A stretch of 64,000 bases of DNA from Hyphomicrobiales bacterium (GCA_900467685.1 UBQX01000028.1:1-64000), one strand, 5' to 3'; positions 1 through 9,700 are shown, counted from the stretch's first letter. Made by a program: numbers and translations. The notes: generated by a model not told the origin, from the sequence alone.

Positions 1-27
1 GGCTCGGAGGTTGGTATAAGAGAACGG

Positions 28-63
28 CCCCCCCCCCTTGGGGGGCCCCCCCCCCCCCCCCCC
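28..63. repeat. Homopolymer C/G tract
   Basis: Ten C, two T, six G and then eighteen C in a row at the extreme start of the window. Runs of this kind are rare in rhizobial DNA. They are more likely a sequencing or assembly artefact, or a slippage-prone tract, than a functional site. Nothing in bases 1-70 looks coding. Confidence 0.6.
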
Positions 64-70
64 TGATCTG

Positions 71-132
71 CCTGCCGGCACCTTCTCCCCGCGGGGGAGA
101 AGCGGGCTGGAGCCGCGCTGTTTGGTGAGGGG
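71..132. repeat. Intergenic palindromic element (CCCCTCACC family), diverged copy
   Basis: Read on the minus strand it begins CCCCTCACC, has a variable GC-rich middle, then the strong hairpin CTTCTCCCC-GCG-GGGGAGAAG (bases 82-102), and ends near GGCAGG. This matches the outline of the two 81-bp elements at 27761-27841 and 28882-28962, though the middle is unrelated. It lies downstream of leuC. Confidence 0.5.
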
Positions 133-143
133 TAATACCCAAC

Positions 144-171
144 AAAAAAGGCGCCCGCCGAAGCGGACGCC
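144..171 (-). terminator. Rho-independent terminator of leuC
   Basis: On the minus strand a 9-bp stem GGCGTCCGC/GCGGGCGCC (one G-U pair) closes a TTCG tetraloop and is followed by six T. It lies about 25 bases after the leuC stop codon. This is a textbook intrinsic terminator. Confidence 0.85.
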
Positions 172-196
172 TTTCGAATTTTCCGTTAGCCTTGAC

Positions 197-1606
197 TTAC
201 TTGAAGTCGCGGATGTCGACGAAGTGGCCGGCAATCGCCGCGGCTGCGGCCATGGCGGGCGACACCAGGTGGGTGCGGCCCTTGAAGCCCTGGCGGCCTT
301 CGAAGTTGCGGTTCGAGGTCGAGGCGCAGCGTTCGCCCGGCTTCAGGCGGTCGTCGTTCATGGCAAGGCACATGGAGCAGCCCGGCTCGCGCCAGTCGAA
401 GCCGGCTTCCTTGAAGATCTTGTCGAGACCTTCGGCTTCGGCCTGTTCCTTCACGAGGCCCGAGCCCGGAACGATCATGGCGTTGACGGAGCCGGCGACC
501 TTCTTGCCTTCGACGACCTTGGCGACGGCGCGCAGGTCTTCGATGCGGCCGTTGGTGCAGGAGCCGATGAAGACGCGGTCGATGGCGATGTCGGTGATCT
601 TCGTGCCCGGCTTCAGGCCCATATAGTCCAGCGCGCGCCACTTGGAGGTGCGCTTGTTTTCGTCATGGATGTCGTCCGGGTTCGGCACGATGCCTTCGAC
701 GGAGACGACGTCTTCCGGCGAAGAGCCCCAGGAGACGATAGGCGGCAGCGCGGCGGCGTCGAGAACGACGACCTTGTCGTAATGCGCGCCTTCGTCCGTG
801 TGCAGCGTCTTCCAGTATTCGATGGCCTTTTCCAGTGCCTCGCCCTTCGGCGCGCGCGGCTTGCCCTTGATATATTCGAAGGTCTTTTCGTCCGGGGCGA
901 TGAGGCCGGCGCGGGCGCCGCCTTCGATCGTCATGTTGCAGACCGTCATGCGGCCTTCCATGGAAAGCGCACGGATCGCTTCGCCGGCGAATTCGATGAC
1001 GTGGCCGGTGCCGCCGGCCGTGCCGATTTCGCCGATGATGGCGAGCACGATATCCTTGGCGGTAACGCCTTCCGGCAGCTTGCCGTCGACACGCACCAGC
1101 ATGTTCTTGGCCTTCTTCTGGATCAGCGTCTGGGTGGCCAGAACGTGTTCCACTTCCGACGTCCCGATACCATGCGCCAGCGCGCCGAAAGCGCCATGCG
1201 TCGAGGTGTGGCTGTCGCCGCAGACGATGGTCATGCCCGGCAGCGTGAAGCCCTGTTCGGGACCGACGATGTGCACGATGCCCTGGCGCTTGTCGTTCTC
1301 GGAGTAGTACTCGACGTTGAAGTCGGCGGCGTTCTTGGCGAGCGCTTCGACCTGGATGCGGCTTTCCTCGTTTTTGATGCCGAGGTGGCGATCCGGCGAG
1401 GTCGGCACGTTGTGGTCGACGACGGCGAGCGTCTTTTCCGGTGCGTGGACCTTGCGGCCGGCCATGCGCAGGCCTTCGAAGGCCTGGGGGCTCGTCACTT
1501 CGTGAACGAGGTGACGGTCGATATAGAGGAGACAGGTGCCGTCATCGGCCTGGCTGACCAGGTGATCGTCCCAGATCTTGTCATAGAGGGTACGCGGTGC
1601 GCTCAT
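197..1606 (-). CDS. leuC: 3-isopropylmalate dehydratase large subunit
   Basis: LeuC isomerises 2-isopropylmalate to 3-isopropylmalate in leucine biosynthesis, as the large subunit of a heterodimer with LeuD. The 469-residue product has the normal family length. The three [4Fe-4S] ligands are visible: Cys350 in GSCTNGR, and Cys410 and Cys413 in [10 protein letters not shown]. The start [15 protein letters not shown] is typical of the family. leuD is not adjacent, which is usual in rhizobia. The gene is followed by a strong terminator and preceded by about 240 bases of non-coding DNA that should hold its promoter. Identification is secure. Confidence 0.97.
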   Translation of the reverse strand: MSAPRTLYDKIWDDHLVSQADDGTCLLYIDRHLVHEVTSPQAFEGLRMAGRKVHAPEKTLAVVDHNVPTSPDRHLGIKNEESRIQVEALAKNAADFNVEYYSENDKRQGIVHIVGPEQGFTLPGMTIVCGDSHTSTHGAFGALAHGIGTSEVEHVLATQTLIQKKAKNMLVRVDGKLPEGVTAKDIVLAIIGEIGTAGGTGHVIEFAGEAIRALSMEGRMTVCNMTIEGGARAGLIAPDEKTFEYIKGKPRAPKGEALEKAIEYWKTLHTDEGAHYDKVVVLDAAALPPIVSWGSSPEDVVSVEGIVPNPDDIHDENKRTSKWRALDYMGLKPGTKITDIAIDRVFIGSCTNGRIEDLRAVAKVVEGKKVAGSVNAMIVPGSGLVKEQAEAEGLDKIFKEAGFDWREPGCSMCLAMNDDRLKPGERCASTSNRNFEGRQGFKGRTHLVSPAMAAAAAIAGHFVDIRDFK

Positions 1607-1842
1607 GATGTTTCATCCCGAAGATTGGAGAATTCTTAGATTGGCTGAGAGCCGGCCGCAGGGGCCGTGACCGATCACGATAGGCGGGTGTTGAGTGCGC
1701 CCGAGATCGCAGCAAAAAAGCGAGCAGGAAAACGCTTCCTGTCCTGGAGCACGAAGACATGCTCGAAAATGCCGCTTTTTGCCGTCGGTATCGTCATGTC
1801 TCGGCTCATATCAATTTTTGAAAAGCTCGGCAATCTTCATGT

Positions 1843-2667
1843 TCATCGCATCTGGTTGCGCCGAAGCCGCTTTTCAAGCCGCCGAAGCCCCAGAGACAGG
1901 CCGACGGTGAGGATCAGATAGACATAGGCGACGATCGAATACGTCTCGAAAAAGCGGAAGGAGCCGGAGGCATAGACCTTGCCGAGCTGGGTGATGTCCT
2001 GCACACCGAGAACCGAAACCAGCGAGGAGTCCTTGACCATGGCGACAAAGTCGTTGCCGAGCGGCGGCAGGATGACGCGGATCGCCTGCGGCATGACGAC
2101 TAGGCGGAAGCGCTGATAGCGCGAGAGGCCGAGCGACTTCGCCGCCTCGATCTGTCCCTTGTCGACCGACATGATGCCGGCGCGGAAGACCTCGCTGATG
2201 AAGGCGGAATAGCCGATGGTGAGCGCCAGAATCGCCCGCCACATCAGCGAGATGTCGCGCACCAGAAGCGGCTCCATCATGCCGGCCTTGATCAGCGGCG
2301 TGGCGAGGAAGTTGATCGCTTCGGTGAGCGCCGGCGTGCCGACAAAGGCAATGTAGAAGAGCAGCACGAGGATGGGGACGCCGCGGATGATCTCGGTGTA
2401 AAAGCGCGCCGTCTGCTGCGCCCATGTGGAGCCGGAGAGCGCCATCAGCGCGATGCCAAGGCCCAGCGCAGAGGCGAGCACAAAGGCCGTCAGCGTGACA
2501 CCGATCGTAACCCACAGGCCGTGGATGACCGTTTGGAAGACCTGCACATAGAGGTCGTTGACCGCGATGGCGATGCCGATGGCTATCGCGATTGTGGCGA
2601 GTGCGGCGAGCCACCAGGGAAACCCCTGTGCCTCGCCGTCTGAGCTGTTTTGAGCCTGGAGGTTCAT
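1843..2667 (-). CDS. Amino-acid ABC transporter permease (HisM/GlnP type)
   Basis: Inner-membrane permease of a polar amino-acid importer, 274 residues. Hydrophobic segments lie at about residues 20-40, 52-80, 100-120, 145-165 and 240-262. The cytoplasmic EAA loop that docks the ATPase is clear at about residues 165-205 (EVFRAGIMSVDKGQIEAAKS followed by LGLS). The substrate-binding protein gene lies 45 bases upstream on the same strand, so the two form an operon. No ATPase gene is adjacent, so the pair probably borrows an ATPase encoded elsewhere. The exact amino acid transported cannot be read from the sequence. Confidence 0.9.
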   Translation of the reverse strand: MNLQAQNSSDGEAQGFPWWLAALATIAIAIGIAIAVNDLYVQVFQTVIHGLWVTIGVTLTAFVLASALGLGIALMALSGSTWAQQTARFYTEIIRGVPILVLLFYIAFVGTPALTEAINFLATPLIKAGMMEPLLVRDISLMWRAILALTIGYSAFISEVFRAGIMSVDKGQIEAAKSLGLSRYQRFRLVVMPQAIRVILPPLGNDFVAMVKDSSLVSVLGVQDITQLGKVYASGSFRFFETYSIVAYVYLILTVGLSLGLRRLEKRLRRNQMR

Positions 2668-2712
2668 TGTGGCGTGAACATCGAGGTCAAGCGCGTGACT
2701 TCGCCATGGACC

Positions 2713-3513
2713 TTACTGACCCATCTTGTAGTCGAGGAACCATTTCTTGTTCAGCGCGTCGAGCGTGCCGTCCGCCTTCAGCGCGGCAATCGCGGCATTG
2801 ACAGGCTTCACGAGATCGGAGCCCTTGGGGAAGATGAAGCCGAAATCCTCGGTGCCGAGCGGGCCGCCGACGAGCTTCAGTCCGCCATTGGAGGCATCCA
2901 CATAGCCCTTGCCGGCCGTACCGTCGGTCAGAACCGTGTCGACGTCTCCGGCCTTGAGGGCCTGAACGGTGGCGCCAAAGGTCTCGAAAAGCTTGATGCG
3001 CCGGTTCTTCTCGTCGCCGTCGAGAACGCTGTACACGGCGGTGTAGAAGGGCGTGGTGCCCGGCTGCGCACCGACCAGCAGCTTCGTGTCAGCGGCAAAG
3101 CTCTTGGCGTCGGTGAAGCGCTTCTCGTCGCCGCGCACCAGCATGAACTGTTCCGAGCGCATATAGGGATCGGAGAAGTCGACCTTTTCCTTGCGCTCGT
3201 CCTTGATGGTGATGCCGGTCATGCCGATGTCGTACTGCTTGTCGGACACGGCCTGGATCATCGCGTCCCAGCTGGTGTTCTGGTACTCGACCTTGAAATT
3301 GAGGCGCTTGGCGATCTCGTTCATGGCGTCATATTCCCAGCCGATCTGCTTGCCGGACTTGGGATCGACGAATTGCAGCGGCGGGTAGGCGTTTTCCGTG
3401 ACGACGACGACCTTGCGGCCCTGAAGGTCCGGCAGAGGTTCGGCGGCCTGTGCTGCAAGCGGGGCTGCGGCCGCGAAGGCGGCAAGCGCGAGCACTGCGC
3501 GTCTGGAAATCAT
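2713..3513 (-). CDS. Amino-acid ABC transporter substrate-binding protein
   Basis: Periplasmic binding protein of the HisJ/ArtJ/FliY family (SBP_bac_3), 266 residues. The start [17 protein letters not shown] was chosen because AGGAG lies 7 bases upstream and a signal peptide follows at once, with likely cleavage after AQA near residue 23. A longer reading from 3552 has no ribosome-binding site. The mature part shows typical family blocks: [33 protein letters not shown] and a conserved C-terminal LNKKWF. It is first in a two-gene operon with the permease at 1843-2667. The ligand is probably a polar amino acid, which is inference. Confidence 0.9.
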   Translation of the reverse strand: MISRRAVLALAAFAAAAPLAAQAAEPLPDLQGRKVVVVTENAYPPLQFVDPKSGKQIGWEYDAMNEIAKRLNFKVEYQNTSWDAMIQAVSDKQYDIGMTGITIKDERKEKVDFSDPYMRSEQFMLVRGDEKRFTDAKSFAADTKLLVGAQPGTTPFYTAVYSVLDGDEKNRRIKLFETFGATVQALKAGDVDTVLTDGTAGKGYVDASNGGLKLVGGPLGTEDFGFIFPKGSDLVKPVNAAIAALKADGTLDALNKKWFLDYKMGQ

Positions 3514-3697
3514 GGGGTAACTCCTGTCTCTTGTGGCGGGCCACACTGTCACAGAATCTTGAAGGATTGCAAGGAGAAGGCAGGCTACAATGGTTCCCTT
3601 CGCGTGCCTATTGGCGCGGCAAGTGCCTTCTTTTGTTTGGGGTCCGGATTGCCTAGATCAGGCGACACACCGTTCCGGAACCCAGAAAGGAAAGATC

Positions 3698-4204
3698 ATG
3701 AACCTGAAGACTGGCGCTGCCGCCCTCGGTCTCAGCCTCCTCGCCACGTTTGGCGGTGTTTCAGCTGCATTGGCACAGGAAGCCGTCGTGGAGGCGAAGG
3801 ACAAGGATGCGCTCTTCACCTCCCCGGACCCGTCGCTCAACGCCAACAAGCAGGTCGTCTATCACATCATGAAGGATCTGCTGGAGGCGGGCCAGTGGGG
3901 TGAGGCGGACAAGTATCTGAGCGAGCGCTATCTGCAGCATAATCCCAATGTGCCGTCCGGTCGCGCCAGCGTGGTGGGCTTCTTCACCAAGGTTCTGAAG
4001 GTGGAGCCGAAGCCTGTGCCGGAGAAGATGGCGACGCCCGTTGTCTTCGTGAACGCTGAAGGCGATCTAGTGACGGTGGCAACAGTGCGTAGGGAAAAGG
4101 ACCCGAAGGATCCGTCTAAAACCTACACGACAACGTGGTACGATACATGGCGCATCGTCGACGGCAAGGCCGACGAGCATTGGGACGCTGCCCTCAAGCA
4201 GTGA
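3698..4204 (+). CDS. Secreted SnoaL-like (NTF2-fold) protein
   Basis: A 168-residue protein with a signal peptide (MNLKTGAAALGLSLLATFGG, cleavage probably after ALA near residue 25). An NTF2/SnoaL-like fold follows: helix KQVVYHIMKDLLEAG, then YLSERYLQHNPNVPSG, then a strand-rich C-terminus ending YDTWRIVDGKADEHWD. Proteins of this type are often annotated as predicted SnoaL-like aldol-condensation enzymes, but no catalytic assignment can be made. The start at 3698 has AGAAAGGA upstream and opens the signal peptide. The last 11 bases overlap the convergent glycosyltransferase gene. Confidence 0.75.
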   Translation: MNLKTGAAALGLSLLATFGGVSAALAQEAVVEAKDKDALFTSPDPSLNANKQVVYHIMKDLLEAGQWGEADKYLSERYLQHNPNVPSGRASVVGFFTKVLKVEPKPVPEKMATPVVFVNAEGDLVTVATVRREKDPKDPSKTYTTTWYDTWRIVDGKADEHWDAALKQ

Positions 4205-5213
4205 GCAGCATGCGGGGCGCGGCCTCGATGACGCTGAAAAAACCTTGGGTGAAGGCCGAAGGCGGCAACTGGCCGGTCGCTTCGAAATATTTCTGCAGGA
4301 CGAGAAGCGAAGTCAGCTTCTCGTTCTTCCGCTGCAGGAACATGCCGATATGCCGGTTGGCGTTCGCGACGATCTCGCGGGCGCGCATGGGATCGGCTTC
4401 AAGCGCTTCGATCTTTTCTTCGAGATCGGAAAAGTCGTCGCGCACCTCGACATAGTGATGGCCGGGGATCAGCCTGCCTTCCATGAACCAGGTCTCATAG
4501 CGAGGCCGCGGCATGATGCAGACACTGTTCGAAGCCATAACCCATTTCAGGTTCGTGGCGACGTCGCACCCTTCCACAGAGATGATGTAGCGATATGCAA
4601 ATTGCTGTGCGGGCGACAGCGGCCCCTTCGGCGCGACACCGGTCACGTTGCCGCTGACATGACCTACATCGCAAAACGGGCTCTCGGCATGGCAGGATAC
4701 AAGGGCGGCGCGCAGCGGGTTGTTCATGCTGCCGCGCCAGACGGCCTTGGGTGCCTTCTGCGAAAACGGAACCGGGTCATCGAACAGCCGGAAGTGCCTG
4801 AACTTGTCGAGCTTGAGAACGACCGAATGATTGTTGTCGCCACCGATGGGGCGGCTCTTCAGCACGCTCGGGGTCGGCGGCACATGTATGACGTCGCCGA
4901 AAACGTAGTCGATCTTCAGATCGGCCGGGAAGAAGCGCAGATGTTCGGTCAGATCGAGGAAATAACGGCTTCTGGTCCGGTCGATACCATCCAGGCGGGT
5001 CCGGGGGAGGGGCAGGCCCTCCGGTCTCAGGCTGTTGTAATAGTTCACGCGCTCCAGAATCGCGGGCAGCGCGCCGCTATCTTCAAGCTCGCTGAAAACG
5101 GCGTCCTGTTCGAAGCGGAAGAGGGAACGCGGCATGAGTTCGCGCACGACGCCGGTCGCGTAGTAGTTCAGCCGCCTCACGGCAGCGACGACTTCTTCCG
5201 ATATCCCACGCAT
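4194..5213 (-). CDS. Family 90 (CAP10/LpsA-like) glycosyltransferase
   Basis: A 339-residue protein with the CAP10/GT90 signature: an AVWRGSMNNPLR block near residue 170, then ISVEGCDVATNLKWVMASNS and a PRPRYETWF segment in the donor-binding region. Rhizobial relatives (LpsA) add sugars to the lipopolysaccharide core, and a role in LPS or another surface glycan is the best inference. It lacks membrane segments and probably acts in the cytoplasm. It stands alone and overlaps the upstream convergent gene by 11 bases. The sugar transferred is not predictable. Confidence 0.8.
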   Translation of the reverse strand: MRGISEEVVAAVRRLNYYATGVVRELMPRSLFRFEQDAVFSELEDSGALPAILERVNYYNSLRPEGLPLPRTRLDGIDRTRSRYFLDLTEHLRFFPADLKIDYVFGDVIHVPPTPSVLKSRPIGGDNNHSVVLKLDKFRHFRLFDDPVPFSQKAPKAVWRGSMNNPLRAALVSCHAESPFCDVGHVSGNVTGVAPKGPLSPAQQFAYRYIISVEGCDVATNLKWVMASNSVCIMPRPRYETWFMEGRLIPGHHYVEVRDDFSDLEEKIEALEADPMRAREIVANANRHIGMFLQRKNEKLTSLLVLQKYFEATGQLPPSAFTQGFFSVIEAAPRMLLTA

Positions 5214-5258
5214 CAGCGGTAGCTGTCCCCGATTCCGCCCCCATCCCGCAAAACAAAG

Positions 5259-5286
5259 AAGGCCGCCGGATCATACCGGCGGCCTT
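5259..5286 (-). terminator. Terminator downstream of rplS
   Basis: A perfect inverted repeat, AAGGCCGCCGG/CCGGCGGCCTT around a 6-base loop. On the minus strand it is followed by a T-rich stretch (TTCTTTGTTTT). It lies 27 bases after the rplS stop. Confidence 0.8.
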
Positions 5287-5312
5287 CCCTAAAATGCAAC
5301 AGGCGATAAGGC

Positions 5313-5843
5313 TTATTCAGCGGCAGCTTCTGCAGCGGCCTTTTCAGCGGCAGCCTTTTCGGCAGCTTCTGCAGCAGCCTTCTCAGCGGCCAGGGTCTGG
5401 GCAGCAGCGACCTTCTCGGCCTCGATGCGTGCCTTTTCTTCAGCAACAGCCTGACGCTCGGCGTCGTTCAGCTTGCGCGAACGCGTGCCGGTGTTTTCAA
5501 CGATACGTGCGGCCTTGCCGCGCAGGTCGCGCAGGTAGTAGAGCTTGGCGCGACGGACCTTGCCGCGGCGAACGACTTCAACGCCTTCGACGAGCGGGGA
5601 GTAAACCGGGAATACGCGCTCGACGCCTTCGCCGTAGGAGATCTTGCGAACCGTGAAGCTCTCGTTGAGGCCTGCACCCTTGCGAGCGATGCAAACGCCT
5701 TCATAGGCCTGAACGCGGGTACGGTTACCTTCGACAACGCGGACGTTGACGCGGACGGTGTCGCCCGGGGAGAATTCGGGAAGCGTGCGCTTGGCGGCGA
5801 TCTTGGCGGCCTGTTCGGCCTCAAGCTGTTCGATGATGTTCAT
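5313..5843 (-). CDS. rplS: 50S ribosomal protein L19
   Basis: L19 sits at the subunit interface of the ribosome. The core (residues 1-120) shows the family blocks [25 protein letters not shown] and [17 protein letters not shown]. The 176-residue length exceeds the roughly 115 of E. coli because of an Ala/Glu/Lys-rich helical tail (about residues 120-176), typical of rhizobia. The ATG at 5843 ([11 protein letters not shown]) is preferred over a TTG nine bases upstream because it matches the family start and has AGAAGG upstream. The gene is separated from trmD-rimM-rpsP by two opposite-strand transporter genes. Confidence 0.97.
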   Translation of the reverse strand: MNIIEQLEAEQAAKIAAKRTLPEFSPGDTVRVNVRVVEGNRTRVQAYEGVCIARKGAGLNESFTVRKISYGEGVERVFPVYSPLVEGVEVVRRGKVRRAKLYYLRDLRGKAARIVENTGTRSRKLNDAERQAVAEEKARIEAEKVAAAQTLAAEKAAAEAAEKAAAEKAAAEAAAE

Positions 5844-6057
5844 TGTCTTCAACCTTCTCTTCTTCTGAAACAGCCAGAGCGCTCACATCATTCCTCGGTC
5901 AAAGCCTCGTGAATGCGCCTCGTTAGAGGCGGTAGCGGGTTCGCCAGTTCTTTATTGGTAACGGTTGGGGCTTGAGATCGAGGCCCAGCCCATCAGTTCC
6001 GGGCGGGCGTATACACCAGCAATGCGGCTTTGTCACCCCCTTCTATACTGTGACTTA

Positions 6058-6086
6058 AACGTAAGGCAGCCCTTGCATTTCGTCAA
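6058..6086 (-). promoter_or_regulatory. Candidate rplS promoter
   Basis: On the minus strand TTGACG (6086-6081) is separated by 17 bases from TACGTT (6063-6058), about 215 bases before the rplS start. The -35 is good and the -10 is poor, so this is only a candidate. Confidence 0.3.
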
Positions 6087-6108
6087 AAAGAGGAATCAAT
6101 TCGCATTT

Positions 6109-6123
6109 GCCTAAAATTTAGGC
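6109..6123 (+). promoter_or_regulatory. Operator-like palindrome upstream of the NCS1 permease gene
   Basis: GCCTAAA-A-TTTAGGC, a perfect inverted repeat with 7-base arms, ends 50 bases before the permease start codon. Its size and place fit a dimeric repressor site. No regulator gene is adjacent. Confidence 0.35.
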
Positions 6124-6173
6124 CGAATATGAGGCTGCCGGGGGAGGGCGGCCATCTGCCAAGGGGGAGTACC

Positions 6174-7619
6174 ATGTCTGTCAATAATCCGTCACCCTCG
6201 CTTTACAACGAGGATCTGGCGCCTGCGGAAACACGCAACTGGGGCGCATTTTCCATCTTCAACGTCTGGACCTCCGACGTTCACAGCCTCTGGGGCTATT
6301 ATCTGGCTGCCAGCCTGTTCCTGCTGTGCGGTAGCTTCATCAATTTCGTCATTGCCATCGGCATCGGCTCTCTCGTCATCTTCGTGCTGATGAGCCTGGT
6401 GGGCAATGCCGGTGTGAAGACGGGCGTGCCCTTCCCGGTTCTGGCGCGCGCCTCCTTCGGCACGTTCGGGGCGAACCTGCCGGCACTGGTGCGCGCCATC
6501 GTGGCCTGCTTCTGGTATGGCGCGCAGACGTCTGCGGCCTCCGGCGCGATCGTCGCGCTGCTCATCCGCAATGACAGCATGCTTGCCTTCCATCAGTCGA
6601 GCCACATGCTCGGCCATTCGACACTTGAAGTCATCTGCTACGTCATCATCTGGGCGCTGCAGCTTCTGATCATCCAGCGCGGCATGGAAACGGTGCGCAA
6701 GTTCCAGGACTGGGCAGGGCCTGCTGTCTGGATCATGATGCTGCTTTTGGCGCTCTACCTGATCTACAAGGCCGGCACCTTCTCCTTCGGCGAAAACATC
6801 CCGCAGGATGTGCTCCTGGCCGCCACCAAGGATGCGGGCGTGTCCGGTGCGCCGGGCTCGTTCGGGGCACTTGCTGCCGTGGCTGCGACCTGGATCACCT
6901 ATTTCGCAGCGCTCTACCTGAACTTCTGCGACTTCTCGCGCTTCACGCCGGATCAGGCGACGCTGCGCAAGGGCAATCTCTGGGGCCTGCCGATCAACCT
7001 GCTTGCCTTCTGCCTTGTTGCCGGCATCACCACGACGGCGGCCTACACCGTCTATGGCGAAGTGCTGCTGCATCCGGATGCGATCTCGGCCAAGTTCGAC
7101 AGCTGGTTCCTGGCAGCATTGGCTGCTCTCACCTTCGCGGTGGCGACGCTTGGCATCAACGTTGTCGCAAACTTCGTCTCGCCGGCCTTTGACTTTGCCA
7201 ATGTCTTCCCGCGCCAGATCAATTTCAAGCGCGGCGGCTATATCGCGGCCTTCATCGCGCTGGTGCTTTACCCGTTCGCACCATGGGAAACGGGGGCGGC
7301 CCACTTCGTCAACTTCATCGGCTCGACCATGGGCCCGGTCTTTGGGATCATGATGGTGGACTATTACCTCATCCGGAAGGGTGTGGTGAATGTCGAGGCG
7401 CTCTACCACGAGAACGGCGAGTTCCGCTTCGAGGGTGGCTGGAACGTCAACGCACTGATCGCCTTCGTCGCCGGTGCGATCTTCTCGTCGATCCTGCCGA
7501 CCTTCACCACCGTGCTTCCGGCCTGGTGGGGCACCTATGGCTGGTTCTTCGGCGTGGCCGTCGGCGGCTTGAGCTACATGGCGCTCGCCGCCATGCGGCC
7601 GCGGGCGCGCATCGCGTGA
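6174..7619 (+). CDS. NCS1-family nucleobase/hydantoin:cation symporter
   Basis: Inner-membrane symporter of the NCS1 family (purines, pyrimidines, hydantoins, allantoin or thiamine precursors), 481 residues with about twelve hydrophobic segments. The N-terminal family signature NEDLAPAETRNWGAFSIFNV and the following WTSDVH are clear. LNFCDFSRF (near residue 260) matches the conserved substrate-site region of the family. The start at 6174 has GGGGGAG 6 bases upstream. A TSUP exporter gene follows after 61 bases with a near-identical ribosome-binding site (GGGGGAGTAGC versus GGGGGAGTACC), suggesting co-expression. The substrate is not determinable from sequence. Confidence 0.88.
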   Translation: MSVNNPSPSLYNEDLAPAETRNWGAFSIFNVWTSDVHSLWGYYLAASLFLLCGSFINFVIAIGIGSLVIFVLMSLVGNAGVKTGVPFPVLARASFGTFGANLPALVRAIVACFWYGAQTSAASGAIVALLIRNDSMLAFHQSSHMLGHSTLEVICYVIIWALQLLIIQRGMETVRKFQDWAGPAVWIMMLLLALYLIYKAGTFSFGENIPQDVLLAATKDAGVSGAPGSFGALAAVAATWITYFAALYLNFCDFSRFTPDQATLRKGNLWGLPINLLAFCLVAGITTTAAYTVYGEVLLHPDAISAKFDSWFLAALAALTFAVATLGINVVANFVSPAFDFANVFPRQINFKRGGYIAAFIALVLYPFAPWETGAAHFVNFIGSTMGPVFGIMMVDYYLIRKGVVNVEALYHENGEFRFEGGWNVNALIAFVAGAIFSSILPTFTTVLPAWWGTYGWFFGVAVGGLSYMALAAMRPRARIA

Positions 7620-7680
7620 CGCGGCTTTGCAAGAGGCTGCATTCCATGCTAGCCCCCGGTGATGGGACCGGGGGAGTAGC

Positions 7681-8427
7681 ATGACAATTTTGGCTGGAAT
7701 TCTGCTTTTCGTGGCCGGGCTTCTGTCCGGCGCGATCAATGCCGTCGCCGGCGGCGGTACGTTTCTGACCTTCGGCGCGATGACGCTTTTCGGCGTGCCG
7801 CCCATTGCGGCCAATGCCACGTCTTCCATCGTGCAGTTTCCCGGCTACATCACTTCGGCGCTTGCCTATCGCCGCGAAATCGCCCGCGAGTGGAAGCCGA
7901 TCCTCATCCTGTCGGCGATCTCGCTCGTGGGTTCGCTCGGCGGCGCGCTGCTGCTGCTGTCGCTCGACAATCCGTCGTTCAAGCGGCTCGTGCCGTGGCT
8001 GCTTCTGGCTGCGACCGCGCTCTTTGCCGCCGGGCCGAAGCTCAGGCCAAAGGTGGAGCAGGAGCATCCCCCGAACTCGCCGACCGGCATCGTCACGCAG
8101 TTTGTCGTGTCAATCTATGGTGGCTTCTTTGGCGCGGGCATGGGGATCATGATGCTCGCTTCGCTGGGTCTTGCCACCGGCGGCGACTATCATCGGCTCA
8201 ATGCGATCAAGAATTTCCTCGCCATCGTCATCGCCGCCATCGCTATCGTCGTCTTCACGGCGGGCGGTGCGATTTCGTGGCTCCATGCGATCATCATGCT
8301 GCCGGGGGCGGGGATCGGCGGCTATATGGGCGTATGGCTCGCCAAACGCGTGCCGCAGACATGGATGCGCTATTCTGTGATCGCTGTCGGACTGTTTCTC
8401 GCGGCGTATTACTTCTTCAAAGCCTGA
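7681..8427 (+). CDS. TSUP (TauE/SafE) family transporter
   Basis: A 248-residue membrane protein with about eight hydrophobic segments and the duplicated TSUP architecture. The N-terminal repeat has [15 protein letters not shown] and the second repeat has [16 protein letters not shown], the hallmark glycine-rich helices of TauE/SafE proteins. The family moves sulfite, sulfoacetate, taurine-derived or other organic anions, usually outward. The substrate here is unknown. It lies directly behind the NCS1 permease. Its last 19 bases overlap the convergent trmD gene. Confidence 0.88.
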   Translation: MTILAGILLFVAGLLSGAINAVAGGGTFLTFGAMTLFGVPPIAANATSSIVQFPGYITSALAYRREIAREWKPILILSAISLVGSLGGALLLLSLDNPSFKRLVPWLLLAATALFAAGPKLRPKVEQEHPPNSPTGIVTQFVVSIYGGFFGAGMGIMMLASLGLATGGDYHRLNAIKNFLAIVIAAIAIVVFTAGGAISWLHAIIMLPGAGIGGYMGVWLAKRVPQTWMRYSVIAVGLFLAAYYFFKA

Positions 8428-9095
8428 ACGAGGTCTGGCCGGCGCTCGGCGGTGAGCTTCAGCGCCTGCTCCTGCCGCCATTTCTCGATTTTCGCGTGAT
8501 TGCCGGATGTCAGGACTTCCGGGATCTCGCGGCCTTCGAAGACGGGCGGGCGGGTGTAGTGCGGGTGTTCGAGAAGCCCGCTTTCGAAGCTTTCATGGAC
8601 GCCTGATTGATCGTTGCCCATCACACCCGGCAGGACGCGGACGATCGCGTCGAGCAGGATCATCGCTGCCGGCTCTCCTCCGGAGAGGATGTAGTCGCCG
8701 ATGGAGACTTCCTCGAGTTGGCGAGCATCGATCACGCGCTGATCCACGCCCTCGAAACGTCCACAGACGATCACCGCGCCGGGGCCGTCTGCGAGTTCGC
8801 GGACACGCTTCTGGGTCAATGGCTTGCCACGTGGGCTCATGAGAAGACGGGGGCGGTCGTCGTCGCCAACGGAATCGATGGCCTTGGCCAGAATGTCGGC
8901 GCGCAGCACCATGCCTGCTCCGCCGCCGGACGGCGTGTCATCGACCGAGCGGTGTTTATCGGTGGCGAAGTCGCGGATCTGCACAGGCTCGATCGCCCAT
9001 GCGCCGCGCTCCAGCGCCTTGCCGGAGAGCGACTGGCCGAGAAAGCCCGGAAACATTTCCGGATAAAGCGTGAGGATGGTGGCGCGGAAGGTCAC
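8409..9095 (-). CDS. trmD: tRNA (guanine-N1)-methyltransferase
   Basis: TrmD methylates N1 of G37 in tRNAs reading CNN codons, using S-adenosylmethionine, and so prevents +1 frameshifting. The 228-residue product carries the SPOUT trefoil knot: [11 protein letters not shown] then [18 protein letters not shown]. The N-terminus ([13 protein letters not shown]) and [11 protein letters not shown] segment are diagnostic. The start codon overlaps the rimM stop (ATGA), so translation is coupled within rpsP-rimM-trmD. The 3' end overlaps the convergent TSUP gene. Confidence 0.97.
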   Translation of the reverse strand: MTFRATILTLYPEMFPGFLGQSLSGKALERGAWAIEPVQIRDFATDKHRSVDDTPSGGGAGMVLRADILAKAIDSVGDDDRPRLLMSPRGKPLTQKRVRELADGPGAVIVCGRFEGVDQRVIDARQLEEVSIGDYILSGGEPAAMILLDAIVRVLPGVMGNDQSGVHESFESGLLEHPHYTRPPVFEGREIPEVLTSGNHAKIEKWRQEQALKLTAERRPDLVQALKK

Positions 9096-9700
9096 TTCTC
9101 CGCGTCTCCGTTACCCTTGTTATCGCCCTTGGACGGGCTGCGCTTGCGGCTGCCGGGACCCTTTTCGCCCTCGCCATTGTCGCCGTCGTCAATGAGACCG
9201 GCGGCAATCGGGTCGACCAGAATGCGGCCTTCTTCCAAATCGATTTCCAGCACGGCGGCTTCGGAAAAGGGGATCAGCAATGGCCGCTTGGCGGGAGCTT
9301 TCAGCTCAAGCAGATCGCCTGCGCCGAAATCGAAAATGCCGGAGACGATGCCGTAACTCTTGCCGGTCGCGTCGAAAGCTTCCAGCCCTTCGAGGTCCGC
9401 GTAGAAGAATTCGTCGTCTTCCAGAAGATCGCTTGGCAGGTTGTCGCGTTCGATGAAGAGATCGAGCCCGCGCAGCGCTTCCGCCGCATTGCGGTCGTTG
9501 ACGCCCTTGAAGCGAACGACGGCCATGTCCTTCATCTCGCGGATATCGAGAATTTCAAACACCCGCCCGTCGGCCGCATGCAGGTTGCCGTAATCGCCGA
9601 GCGCCGTCGGCTCGGTCGTATAGGTCTTGGCGCGCACTTCGCCACGCAGGCCTTGCGCGGCACCAATGGTCGCCATGAGAACGGGGTTCTTGAGGGCCAT
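9092..9700 (-). CDS. rimM: Ribosome maturation factor
   Basis: RimM binds S19 and helps assemble the 30S head. The 202-residue protein has the N-terminal RimM barrel ([20 protein letters not shown]) and a C-terminal PRC-like barrel ([20 protein letters not shown], then [13 protein letters not shown]). The last 30 or so residues form a charged Gly/Asp/Lys-rich tail beyond the usual family end, probably disordered. The gene lies 72 bases after rpsP, with a hairpin between, and overlaps trmD by 4 bases. Confidence 0.96.
   Translation of the reverse strand: MALKNPVLMATIGAAQGLRGEVRAKTYTTEPTALGDYGNLHAADGRVFEILDIREMKDMAVVRFKGVNDRNAAEALRGLDLFIERDNLPSDLLEDDEFFYADLEGLEAFDATGKSYGIVSGIFDFGAGDLLELKAPAKRPLLIPFSEAAVLEIDLEEGRILVDPIAAGLIDDGDNGEGEKGPGSRKRSPSKGDNKGNGDAEK

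Larger units (their letters stand above)
5844..6173. other. Divergent intergenic region between rplS and the NCS1 permease gene
   Basis: About 330 bases without a gene. It must hold promoters for both flanking genes. A candidate rplS promoter (6058-6086) and a small palindrome in front of the permease gene (6109-6123) are listed separately. No riboswitch or ribosomal-protein leader structure could be recognised. Confidence 0.6.

Noticed and set aside
38..1639. Long open frame opposite leuC
   Set aside because: Shadow of a high-GC gene; leuC on the other strand is complete with all cluster cysteines and a terminator.
5844..6173. Purine or other riboswitch ahead of the NCS1 permease
   Set aside because: No three-way junction or conserved aptamer core could be found; only a short DNA palindrome is present.
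6192..7829. 545-codon open frame opposite the NCS1 permease gene
   Set aside because: Arg/His/Asp-rich composition typical of an antisense shadow; the plus-strand frame is a clear membrane transporter.
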